From Tubulanus polymorphus (taxonomy: Eukaryota; Nemertea; Palaeonemertea; Tubulaniformes; Tubulanidae), in the NCBI RefSeq assembly GCF_964204645.1, contig NC_134025.1, positions 23,280,001 to 23,344,000 on the forward strand: DNA of 64,000 bases. The letters are read 5' to 3'. Shown here in pieces: positions 35,303 through 47,600 of this stretch. The position numbers and the translations under genes are program-made. Positions within the stretch are counted from its first letter, which is position 1. Every line of letters starts with the position of its first letter. The notes beneath the pieces are model-generated. The model saw only the letters and a list, made by a program, of their open reading frames with translations, searched no databases and had not been told where the DNA came from.

Positions 35303-38100
35303 ATGTCAGAGAATTACGGGTCATGGACTGTACCGAAGCTGAAACAAGAGTTAAGCCGACGAGGTGCGGTAACCTATGGGAGGAAAATCAACCTAATTGA
35401 AAGGTAATTTAAATGTCGATCATATTTCCATGCGGTTGATGGTGTTCAGTCGTTTAGTCTGCGCAAAAATGTTGCAATGATCATGGAATCAACAGTGATT
35501 TTTTGCCAAAATCATCGATGATTCTAGACCTATGCTCAAGTGAAATGAACGTGTTTTAATAGATCCAGAGATGAAAGCTAAACCTCAGTGGGTTGTGGGT
35601 CAGGGTATAGTACAAGTTTACCGTCACCAGCCCGGGCTGCGAGGATGGCTATGGCCGGTCCCACGCGTCCCGTCCCGCGATATCTTTCATTATTTTTCGG
35701 TTTTCATGTCCGGAAAATAAACATAATGCACATAAAAGTCATCGATAAAACGTTTTTTAAATCACTATTTGATATTATGATTGCCTTGAGAAGTTTAGAT
35801 GGCAATGTTTATATCTTGAAATGTAGGGATTATTATCGGGATGTAGGACGCCTTGTCAGCTAACCATCGCAACAGCTGAGTTACCACTGGCGCCATCTAT
35901 CGAACATGAATTGAAGCTGATGCCAAATTTTACTGCCAATGTATCCATAAATCATTGGACATGTCTGCTGCTGTGTCTAGTCTCTATTGAATTTTTATAT
36001 GTTATTGGAATTATAGTCAGAACCCTGATCAACTTGAGGTGACGGTAAACTGAATACCTTACTTATATACCTTCTTACCACAACACAGTTGAGTTAAATA
36101 CAAATCTGTATGACCATGGACGTATAGACGTCCATGCTTGGAGTAATCATTTCGATGTAACATTTCAACTCTGGGTCAACTTTCTGTTAGTTGATTGAAT
36201 GATTTTTGACATTAGATGTTTATATTTCATGATTATTTCGTGTTCATTGCAGATTAGAAGCATACGGCCGTAACAACGATTTTAGGGGACCGGCCATAAC
36301 ATTACCACAAGAAACAGTTCCGGAATGGCCCACATGCGGTTTCAAACAGCTTACAAATGATCATAAGATTGTATTGCCAAAATTCAATATTGACACAGTA
36401 ACTGCATATTTCACGTATAGAATGGCAATGGACAACCACTGTACCAAAGACATTAAAGCTATTGAGAAGGGTCAGCAGCTCATAGAATCGCAACGTGTTC
36501 AAGCCTGCAGTATTCTCATCAAAAGCGGAATTGTTTATCTGACTGGATTAGTTGGTGCTGCTATGAAAAAAAAGGTAGGCCAGTTTTATATTTCATCAAA
36601 ATAACACAATATTCCCTCCTTTAAATCCACATAAATCTGCAATACAACTGTATTCTTAAAAGGTTGTAATGTAGCAAACATTGTTGATTAGTTTATTTTT
36701 ATATTTCATTGCAGATCTCATACTCGTACCAGATATCATTGTCTCAAACAACTGGTGAATTCAGAAACAGCCATTGTGAGTGCCCTGCCGGTAAGGGTCC
36801 TAATGGGACCTGTAAGCATGTCGCGGCTGTACTTTTGATGTTTGCTAATTTTGTGTCATCAGATGGGCCTAACGCTCCCGAAATACTTAAATCGTGTACG
36901 GAAAATCTACAAACATTCCATAAGCCCAAGTCTGTTTATACTGGTAAGTTGTTTGGTTACATCGCCACCATTCAGCAAATTCGTACCCTATATATCTTAT
37001 TTTTTATAAATTCTGATGTAATGGCAATGTTTTACATAATGTACTTGGTTTTCAATTTTTAGCTCGGCTGTGACCTTGTTTAAATTTACCCGTCACTTCT
37101 TAACAGGTTCCCCTGTCAAGGCTGGTGACTTACCTCTATCAAAATCAAAGAAACGCGAGGTATCAATGGAGGATCCAAGGCCTGTGAAATACCGGAAATC
37201 AGCTGGATACGAGGATTATGTCCGGGGAATTGTCCTTAATTACTGCTCTGTATCGTCTTTAGACCTACCCATCAAGTATAAGTACAAGAAAGCCGATATC
37301 AAAACAGCAGCAATTGACCATGATTATCTGAAAAAAACTTTGCTTGAATATTGGGTGGAAAACTCTATTAAGGTAAGTTTTTAATCAACGTGTCTGAGAG
37401 TGACCTATGTTATCCTTCCCTCTGTGCTTATAATTAATATTCCATTTTGCCTTTTCAGTTAAATGAAACACAGGCAATATTACTAGAAAGGAGTACTAGG
37501 AAGCAGGCAGAATCTAGTCAATGGTTTCAGGAAAGGCAGCTACGATTAACTGCATCTCGTTTCGGTGAAATTGTTTCGCTCACGAAAAGGCGCAATATCG
37601 ACAAATTGTGTAAATCTCTTCACGATAATATTCCGTTGAGAAATGCTGCTGTTTGCCATGGAAAGACATTCGAAAGTAAGGCGATAGCGGCTTTTGAAGG
37701 TAAATTCTCCGTTAAAGTACAGCCTTGCGGACTTCATGTGAGGCCAGATATAGATTATCTAGGCGCGAGCCCAGATGGCCTTGTGTCTGAGGATGCCATT
37801 GTTGAAGTGAAATGTCCGTATCGCGGTAGAAATGAACTTATTGCTCCGGGGCCATACTTCAAGTTTCTTAGTGCAAAAGATAAGAAGCTGAAACGTTCGC
37901 ATAATTACTATGATCAGATTCAAGGACAGTTGCATATTTGCAAACGGAAAATGTGCTATTTCGTTGTTTATACTCATAAGGACCTTTATGTAGAGAGGGT
38001 TTATCATGATCAAAAACACTGTGAACTATCTCTGCTTCCAAAATTAGAAATCTTTTATAGGAAGTACTATTCAAAGTATTTAACAATGCATGCGTTCTAA
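35303..38100 (+). CDS. Transposon-encoded SAP-SWIM-YqaJ exonuclease-like protein
   Basis: Five exons join in frame: 35303-35403, 36253-36574, 36715-36943, 37107-37372 and 37459-38100, giving 519 residues. Residues about 5-38 form a SAP-type DNA-binding helix pair (WTVPKLKQELSRRGAVTYG, then LIERLEAYG). A SWIM zinc finger CxC-x9-CxH uses Cys162, Cys164, Cys174 and His176. Residues 307-519 are a YqaJ/lambda-exonuclease-like nuclease: RLTASRFGEI, HGKTFES (Glu378), LGASPDGLV (Asp412), VEVKCPY (Glu422, Lys424) and DQIQGQLHI (458-466). All expected PD-(D/E)xK residues are present. It is the accessory protein of the surrounding transposon and probably acts in the nucleus on DNA during transposition; the exact step is not known to me. 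Exon 1 begins about 108 bases inside the left end. Confidence 0.88.
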
Positions 38101-38893
38101 AACATCTAGATTATTCCTGGAGATATAGATCGGATATTTTCCGAAGATTCCATAGTTTTTGGCATTAATATCTTCATACAACTAAATTTGTAAATACATG
38201 TACATCCCAATTGTATGATATAGATTTCATGTCAATATCGGCTTACTATTTGTTGATACTTTTAAGTTTTAATATTTTTTATCATCTATTATCAATATTT
38301 TTTATCATATATAGTTATTTCAAACAGATATACTTGTCAGGTTGTGTAGTTATATGCATAATTACTGACGATGGTGGGTCAAAAGTTTGAAAATTAATGA
38401 TTTACTCCTTTTCTGACCATATTTCATTACCATGATTATTTATTATTTCATTATGTGCTGCGCCTGACTATGGCATGAATGCTTTAGTCCCAAAACTCAA
38501 ACTCTTCCATTTTACATAAAATATCTGTGTTATCATGCATTTTAAAAAGATTTTATGTAGCGTTGTTGTATTTTTGGTTTTTACCAGTTTTAAATCAATA
38601 AAAGGGTTTGTTACTGGAATGAAAATTAGTTTGTCCTTTGAATTGAAAACACTGCAAAAGAGTGGATTAAGTCAAAGTGAAATAGGTTATATTGCGCACA
38701 GATTTTGAATATCAACGACAGACAATTAATTACAGTCCAGGCCCATAATTGATATCTAAGAATTTGGGATTTACCTAAATAATCTATTAAGAGAAACAAT
38801 GATGTTTCTTTAAAGCAGGGGTTTCGATGAATCTCAAAACAAAACTCAAAAATATATACTTTAGATATCAATTAACAGACATTAACAATAAGG
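38101..38893. other. Region between the two convergent transposon genes
   Basis: AT-rich, without coding potential; it contains 3'UTR candidates for both genes, including an AATAAA near 38596. Nothing else seen. Confidence 0.5.
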
Positions 38894-40593
38894 TTAAGCA
38901 AATTCGTTCACAATAGCTGGTCTGAAATTGCTTATACTGAAACAAACATAAACTATCCTAGAACCCATATTGACTTTACTAAGCGGCAGGTCTTTTTTCA
39001 AAATAAGAAAAGTTTTTGACAATCCGATTACTCTTTCTACTTGGATGCGTTTACTGGCTACTCTACGATCATGAACTACTTGTTCAGGTTCAAGTTGACT
39101 CTTGCCCTTCAATAAAGTTGGGGTGTTCACCTTAATGTTCTTGGTAGCAAAAAGATCTTGTACCATTATACCTCTATCGGCCATGATGCTGTCATTCGAG
39201 CTGAAGTATTTTGAGGTGTTTGAACACAGCTGGGATCGTTCAATGATTTGTCGGTCACTTGTTGAACCCGCATAACTTTCACTTACATAACTAACGACCC
39301 CTCTCGGTGATATTCCAACCATAGTTTTAAGCGTGTTCTTATGTTTGCATGTGCTGAAAGTTGCAGTTTGAGATTTTACATTCGACGGCTTTTCAATTGG
39401 AATCTCTGTAGCATCTAAAATAACTCTGGTTGACGGAAAATGATGCTTAAAGCCACTGGGCATGAAACAGTCTATCTCTTCTCTCTCTGGCCATGTATTG
39501 ATTTCACTTAATTGGAAATACATGAAGTTTACCCAGGTTAACACAATCCTAGAAACTACACTCTCTGATATGCCGAACAGAATACTCAGTTCTATATCTT
39601 CCTTGGCACGCCTTAATTTGATTAATGTCAAGAAAAATTGATTGACCGGTGTTAGTTTCTGACATTTGTAATTCAAATCGTACGCAGCAGGTCCTAGTAC
39701 ACTGAAAAACATCATCAAATGTTCATAGTCTTTAAAACTGGTGTAATATTTGATCGACCTAGGATCCACCATAAATCTCTCGATACAGAAAAATTGATCT
39801 GAAAGGAGGGAACACTGAATATTCTTATCCAAGTTAGTGTTTTTATTGGTTGGTTCCTCTATTATGTCCATTCTGTAATTGCTGGTATGTTGTAGGCCTA
39901 TTTCAACTTCAGTGGCTATGTCATGGTGTACAGGTTCTTCCTCCAGTTTTAATCTTCGCCGACTGGCTCTACTTTCTCTCTCTGAATCTGAGGAAACTGG
40001 TGGTGTGAAGGCAAATATACGCGGAATGGCATTCTCTTTTAATTTTCTTCTAGAACCTGAAACACATAAAGAAAAAAACATATTTCTACTCAAAGATCAA
40101 CAGCTGCCAGTCAAGTCAACAACCTTTAAATTAAAAAGATAAATCTACCACATAAATTATTAGGCCTATTGTTGTTATTATCATAATTGAGTTATATCAT
40201 TATCCTGTTATCAACAAACTACTATGATGATATGAAAATAAGCGCCTGGCTTTTTAAAAAAAGTTCAAAACATCGACATTGCATAATATCGATAGGCCCA
40301 AGCTGAGGCCTAAACGAATCAGCCTGCCTTGGATCTTGACCGCTTATTTCACCTTAGTTGGAAAACTCAATAGGAAAGCCATATTTACCGGTAAGTGTCT
40401 GTTTATAGTCCGTTGGTAAAAAATGTCGATGGCATACGATAGCTGTATCCGATGGCTGCCATAATTTTGCAGATTTCTCGCTACTCTGTAGTTTTATCGC
40501 AACAAGCCATTTCATTTTCAAATCTGTGTTCGTAGGGAACTTAAATCCGCCTACTCTTGACTTACAAAGGGGTACACAACAATAGCGAGGCAT
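38894..40593 (-). CDS. THAP-domain DDE transposase
   Basis: Minus-strand exons 40389-40593 and 38894-40056 join in frame (phase 1, donor CCG/GTAAAT, acceptor GTTTCAG) to 455 residues. Read through without splicing, the first exon would stop soon after the donor, so splicing is required. Residues 1-68 are a THAP zinc finger: MPRYCCVPLC, the conserved Trp, CHRHF. The rest is a DDE_Tnp_4-type catalytic domain: VILDATEIPIEKP (Asp283), GSTSDRQI (Asp336), IMADRGIMV (Asp362) and RIQVERVIGLSK (Glu409). Asp283, Asp362 and Glu409 are the likely catalytic triad by family pattern. It would recognise the element ends by THAP and cut and paste the element. There are no internal stops, so it may be active or recently active. 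Confidence 0.88.
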
Positions 40594-40737
40594 TATAATA
40601 GATTCAAGCGCTTTTCAAATCGTCAATTCGCTCGAACGCGGAGATGAATAAAATGTTGTTTACAATTCAAATTCAAATCACTAGGGCCACTAACACGCGC
40701 GCGCCATCTCGCGGCAGCGCTCAGCGCGGCGAGCCCC

Positions 40738-41676
40738 ATTAGTGTCACCGACCGCTAGGCACTTGCAACTAACAACTACATGCTACATTGCTCCGAAATA
40801 TAAAATTTGTTTTCGAAATTTTTACTTGTTGCCATAATACTCACCGTGAATAACATTTTGCAATTATTAGTTTGATTTAAAGTAATTCGGGCCGTAATTT
40901 GAGGTTGATGTGAAAACTAGACCTTTTTGAAAAGAGGTAAAAAGACGATAGATAACTTGACCAATCAACCAAATAAATCCAATATTTTATTGTGTACCCA
41001 ACCCAGTATGTCAACTTCCCAGTCAGTTCTGCATCATTACAACTAAAAGACATTTAATCAATCTACCTTACTCAATCTGGGTTTAGGCCTAAACAAAATA
41101 GCCAGGTTAATCTTCGAATGTTCCTTCTTGTTAAAAAGCCGAACCGTCCTAAAATTTAAAAGCTCATTCATATTCATCAGGACAACACTTAAGTCAATAG
41201 ACTGGAATGAGCTGGATAACCCATACATGCTGTCTTCCTCCCATAATGATTGCAATTAATGCCGGTAGGCGTATTGGTCTTAGATACTGCAACACACTTT
41301 CACGGATAACAGATCCCACATTCACATCCCTCTTGTGTGATCAAATGTTTCGTGCCCATTTCAATAGTTAATACAGGACACGGCCAACGATTAGGTCACT
41401 ACATTATATGGCCTATGTTATGACATTTAAAGTCTTTAACTAGATAATCAACCACTCGGTGTGAGTTGAAATAATCATCTGGTTAGAGTTCCACAGGGAA
41501 AAGAAATCCGTTGATTTTTATTTTGCATTTTGAAAGAAGCAGTAAAATGAAGTAGCCTTAACAGAAAACTTTTCTGCTTTGGGTCCAATGCAATCGAATG
41601 TGAACGGCCTAGTTTTAGTGTTGAAGGTGTTTCTTGAATTTTCATTTTATTTTCCAAGTTCTAGTTAAAAGCAAAC
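40738..41676. other. Flank of the transposon and upstream region of the GCP2 gene
   Basis: No gene recognised; a 65-codon and a 60-codon open frame on the minus strand are without pattern. The GCP2 promoter should lie here. AT-rich, no named element seen. Confidence 0.4.
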
Positions 41677-44600
41677 ATGAGTGTGCATGAGTTTAAGATA
41701 CAGCATTGTGTCAGCGAGATTATGAACATTCTCGGGTTAGTGACAAACAAATGATCGAATTTTGAAAACTGGCTTAACCTTTAATGTCATCGTAATTGAA
41801 ATTCATTTAGATAAACATGCATTATTTTCCCATGTAGGACCCAATCTCAAGATGGTCCAAGCGCTGAACTCTACGCCGAGATGCTGATGAAAAACATGAC
41901 TCCATATATAACAACTCAGGTCGGTTATCGATAGAGAAGTGTTAGATTTCTTACGTCAGGCCATTGGATCTGTTCTTTTCAAAGTTTGCGGTTCAATGTC
42001 TATATTTTAGGTGTCGTCTCACAATGCTAAAAGGAAGATTGCTGAGACGTCTCCGACCCCGATGGAATTTCTTCAGAAGTACGACGAGTTGAAGATGAAG
42101 AAGTATGAACTCTTGCCGTTTGAAAACTCATTCTTACAGTGTTCTCCATATCTGGAGGTCCTGAGGGGGGCTGCATTCATTAGTGAAACATCGAATACAG
42201 AGCTTTAGATCATCCCCAGATATATTAACGAATTAAGCTTAATGTGGCGTAATCACTCCTTCACAAAGAAATTGATGCAAGCGTGAATAGAATGTGCGTG
42301 GAACTCTAGTAGAGTGGGTAGCTAATTTTCAGCGTACGTGTATATATCTCATTCTAGTGTAAGAGATTTAGATCCTCTGGTGTATTTATACTCGAAACTG
42401 GCGGAGGATGAATCGACAAAATCATTTATCGAGAAGAATGCTAAAGATCGTGCGGCGGCAGCCGGTGTCAGCCTCACATCGCACGCAAACGTCATCAGTT
42501 CCTTACCAGCACCCGGTACAAAAATGTCGCAGCAAGAACTATCTGAGGTACGTGGACAGTAACAAAGATGCCCGGACAATTACTTAGAGAGGGTCAGATC
42601 TGTTTGAATGTAGGGTGAACCGGTAATTAATGATATTTGTCGAGAGCAATCCAAATCTCGAGCTCGAAATCATGTCTAAATTTCTCTTGTTATTGAGTTT
42701 GATTTGAAAATTTTTCAATTTCCCTAAATACCTTTTTTACAGACTTTTTTTTACTGAACTCGACTTAGCCTTCACTAGATTTTAAACTCTTCATTGAATT
42801 AAATTGTTTGATCGATCTTTCAGTTGCGTGATAAGTTACTGAAAGAAGCGAGCACTGTGTCTGCCCATACGCCATCAGATGCCTTGCACAGAGTACTCCG
42901 AGATAGACAAGCCAACAAAAATGGTACTTACCGCTTTATAACATGGACTGGAAGTATTTATTTATCAGTTCTAAATATTTAAAGCTGGAATCTTTTTTCA
43001 GCTCAAATTCCCGTGCAACCTGATTGGGTATTCCAAAGACCACACCTTACTATGGATTTTGTAACTGATGATTTGGAGGCTGATCCGGTTCGTCATTCAT
43101 TAATTTACCGGTAATCGTCTTTTTCAATTTTTCAAGTTTTATCTGTAACTGTTTATTTTTTCAGAATGTGGTTCCTGTTGGTACATTACCAACTGCTATG
43201 CAGGAATATGCTATCATTGAAGATCTGTTGTATTGTATGCAGGTACGATGAATATCCATCATTTATTTCGTATATCAGCAAATTGAAATGCATTGTTATG
43301 TATGAGCAATCTTTCATTAATAACAGGGAATTGAAGGAAAATACATCGTAGCTTTGCCATTAGCAGAGAAATATGGAGCACGCGAGTTTCAAATCGATGG
43401 CACATTAGGTGAATATTTACATAACCCAGGTATGGAAATGAGCTAACTACCGGTAGACTTATTTTTCATATGGTTTTTGTATATTTCTGACTTCAGACTC
43501 TTCAATTCGTGGGTTGACCGAACGGATTTTGCCATTTTGTTCTGATTACTCAACGGTGGTACGATTTATAGAAGGTATGTTCTCATTAGCGCGTGTCTTC
43601 TAATTGTACATTGTGTAATGGTCTTCGTAACTTTAATTCACTCTTAATTCTTATAGAAAAATCATCTTTCGAATATGGACTCGTGAATCATGCTTTAAGT
43701 GCCGCTATGCGCACATCCATTAAGGTTTGTATTTTAAATAAGATTTTCATTGGCTATTAATTCATTTCCTGTTTCTACAAATGTGTATAATCTTTATTCG
43801 TAGGACAGTGCCTTACTTGAAGCCCAGTTAGAACAACAGCAGATTTTGGTAAGATGAATGAAATGAAATGAATGAAAAATTGAACAGTCTCAAAAATGAG
43901 AAACATAGGGCCAGTGGCTCAAGAAAGGATGAATACCATTCTGATAATACAGTTTCAATTGTTACCATATCAGTTATCTGCTGGTTGACTTAAACTAACT
44001 TTTGAACAACTGACTTGTAACTGTGTACAGCATCCATGGATTTGTCTTATATTGATGCTTTCAGGGCCAATTGACACTTCAAAATATGTGGGCCTATATG
44101 CAGTCATCAATGCATACAATGGAAACATTAGCATCAATTGCCAACTCCATCAACAAGGTAAGTCACTAAAAGTTTGTGAAATATATACACTAATTTTTGC
44201 TTGTTAGAAATAGCACATACCAGTGTGAGAGTACGAAAAATCTAGTGAACTCTTTATCGATGACTATGATGTTGTATTTCAGGGAGAATGTATCGGTGGT
44301 GCAGTACTTAGTCTTCTACATGAGAAAACCACTAGTCTTTATGGGTAATGTACCATCTCTGTTTATAGGTCTTTCAGCCATGTGCTTCTTCCAATTCGAC
44401 AGCAGAGACCCTCAAAGTTTGTAAATCGCCTGATTATGTTTTGTTGTCACGTGTGGGGAGTCTCCATCAGTGGTTGGCATACAAAGTCAAGTGCAAGACG
44501 TCTCTATATTAGACATTAGTTACATGTAATTGAATTCCAAAACATGAAAATGTACTTTATGACATCATCTTGTGGGATATAGTCAGTATATAAGTTTTAG

Positions 44601-47600
44601 GATTTGTTTCATGGGAAGAAAGTACCAGTTCTGAACGAAATTTGCGGAATTTTATTTTCAGGGATAGAAAACGTCAGGAACTGTGTCTCTATCTAACACA
44701 AGTGGTAAGAAGCATATCTTTATAAGTCTGAAAATGTTGATAATTACTGAATCTACATATTGGGGTATGATAATAGGATCGCTATCTTCATAGGCATGCG
44801 CCCCATATTTTGATGTGCTGGAAAAATGGATTTATAAGGGAATCATTTCTGACCCATATTCTGAGGTGTGTAGAAACTCATTGCTTGATGCATTCTCCAA
44901 AAAAACGTTAAAATTCTCATCGTTGAAATTATTTTTCAGTAATCAATTTTTTTCATGATTTTCTAACAGTTTTTGGTGGAAGAAGATGAAAACTTTAGTA
45001 AGGAGAAACTACAGGAAGATTATAATGATGCATATCCTTTTTACTCAAAAAGAATGTCACGAAAATCGTCTGTTTGACTGTTCTAGTTCCCTTTGACTCA
45101 TCTTTGATTAACAATAACATATTTAAATCCTTAATTTATTGTTATACTTATTGGGAGCAGCATTATTCTATTTGTCGTGAGCGAATTCCCGTTTTCTTGG
45201 AAAAAGTAGCTGACAAAATACTTAGCACTGGCAAATATCTGAATGTCGTGAGACAATGTGGTGAGATTCTGATTTCAATTTAGATATCTCTGCATCATTC
45301 ATATCATTGTTAAAGAATATATATATATATATATATATTCTATTTTTTTTATTTTTCGTATTTGCTCTTTTTAAGGGCGTCATGTTCACTGTCCACATGC
45401 CATTGAAATTTTGTATACGATGGAATGTCAGTACGTCGAACAAATTGAAGAGGCGTATAGCTACGCGAGCACTATCCTTCTTGAACTTCTAATGAAAGAA
45501 AAAGAGCTCATGTCCCGACTTCGGTAAGGTTATCAGGTGACCTGATTTTAGTTAACTGGAAATTCTGTCATAATCGTGATACTTATACAGTATAAAATTA
45601 ATCTCAAGTTACACATTTAGCTCATAATCTTAGGTTTCGCTTTTTGCATCCCTCGCATTAGGTTCCGCTTTAGAAAGGATTGATTTGCTGGTTTTAAATG
45701 TGCGTATTTATTTTCAGTTCAATAAAGCACTACTTCTTGCTGGATCAGGGAGACTTTATCGGCCAGTTCATGGATATGGCTGAGGGAGAAATGAAGAAAA
45801 CTATCGATGATATCCTTTCTGAATTTCATATGAGAATTTTTAAGAATCTTATATGCATCAGAGTACATTTACATATATGTTATCAGTTTTCTTCCAGCTT
45901 TTCCTTAACTTTTCATACAGATTATGCCCACACGTCTGGAAACTTTACTGGAGCTGGCTCTCCGAACTAGTACAGCAAACGTGGACCCATTCAAAGATGA
46001 CCTAAAGTGAGCGGTTTATAGCCTATTGGCAAATTGGACTTGTATCTGAGGAGAGTTTAGATTTTAAAACATTCTTTATTTCAGGGTCGATTTACTGCCA
46101 TATGATTTGATTACTCAACTCTTCAAAATCTTGACCATAGATACAAAATTGGAGAAAGGTATGTTATCGATGCAGCATTTCGCATTCCACTGAGAAGTAA
46201 GAAACCACTAAATTTTGTAATTTGCGTTTTTAAGATTATCGAGTGGATCCAACTGATTTACATTTATCCGGTTTAGAAGCGTTCTCTTTCGATTATGTCG
46301 TCAAGTGGCCAGTGTCCTTGGTACTCAATAAAAAGGTTCGAATTCATTATGCTAGATTTCATGAAATATTACTTTATTACTTCTTTCAAAAATATTGTTT
46401 CTTCCTTTTTTAGGCTCTCACAAGGTATCAGATGTTGTTCCGACATTTGTTCTATTGTAAACATGTTGAACGGCAGTTATGCGAGTAAGTGTTCTCCTGG
46501 CTGACAGACTACAGACTACGTTTTCATGCTCTCTGCTGGCTGGAAGAGTTAGATCACTCAAAAAATGAATTCTAGTTTGGAAAATGAGTTGATTTATTCT
46601 GATTTATGATCATTCCAGTGTATGGATAAGTAATAAAGGTGCCAAACAGTACACGTTGCACTCATCAAGATGGTTTGCATCTGCATTCGCGCTTCGTCAA
46701 AGAATGCTTAACTTTGTCCAGAATTTTGAATATTATATGATGTTCGAAGTGCTTGAGCCAAACTGGGTTGTGTTCGAAAATAACTTGAGTTCAGTAAGTA
46801 TCAATCCTTACCAGTACCTTTGCTCAGTACTAAGCAACTCGGATGTATTCTCTTTGAACACAATGAAATCCACTTTAAAAATGACATGTTTTATTTTGTA
46901 TCGATCAGGTGTCAAATTTGGATGATGTGCTGGCGTATCATACAGATTTCCTGAATGTCTGTCTGAAAGACTGCATGCTGACAAATCCGGATCTTCTCAA
47001 AATTGTTCACAAGTTGATGATGGTTTGCGTGACGTTTAGCAATTTCATTCAGGTCAGTGGTGAGAATCTTCTGCGCGGATGATGGCAAAAATAGATTTCT
47101 GCACCGAATTATTTTGAATACATATGTCGGAACATGACCTGATGTCATATATTCTATTGTAGAGATTATCGCAGGCAACAAACGTGTCAAAATCAGAAAA
47201 TCAAGCACAATCGATGGCCAAGAAAGATCGACCCGAGGATAAACGCAAAACAACTACAAAAGTAAGCAGAAGTTGATGAATGCTTGTGTTAGTTATAGTG
47301 TTAGTGAGGCTCCAGTTGCACAGTTGTGGTTTATTCTAAGACTGGTCTGATCCGAGTTGTTAGATTGTGAGGAACTTAAGAGGGCATAGGCTAGTCTAGA
47401 GGTGCAACTGCCTGATGATTTGTTTCACTTTCGCCTGAGAAATACATTTACCACTACTAGAAAATGAGTTTCCAATACTAGGACCTCAGAAGGACTATAT
47501 ATGGATTTTCATCATTGGTTGTTTCAGGTAGTATCTGAGCATGTTGAAAACATAACCTCCAGCGAAAATTTTGAACGGACAATCAGTAATTTTGACAGCA

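Larger units (their letters stand above)
35195..40737. mobile_element. Two-gene DNA transposon (ISL2EU / Harbinger-related)
   Basis: Terminal inverted repeats of about 50 bases start GGGGCTCGCCG at both ends (35195 and, inverted, 40737) and also share GTTAGTRGCC near their inner edge. ATT flanks the element on both sides (35192-35194 and 40738-40740). Inside are a plus-strand SAP-SWIM-YqaJ protein gene and a convergent minus-strand THAP-DDE transposase gene, both with complete frames after splicing. From memory, ISL2EU-type eukaryotic transposons carry a DDE transposase plus a YqaJ-type nuclease. The three-base ATT would also suit PIF/Harbinger. The element appears structurally intact. Confidence 0.88.

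Noticed and set aside
40354-40388. Unspliced C-terminus of the THAP exon ending at a stop at 40354
   Set aside because: A good donor at 40388 and the matching phase of the downstream transposase exon show that the domain continues by splicing.
45919-45920. Use of the CATACAG AG as a normal acceptor for GCP2 intron 19
   Set aside because: It shifts the frame and loses the conserved IMPTRLE segment; the AC two bases earlier keeps both.
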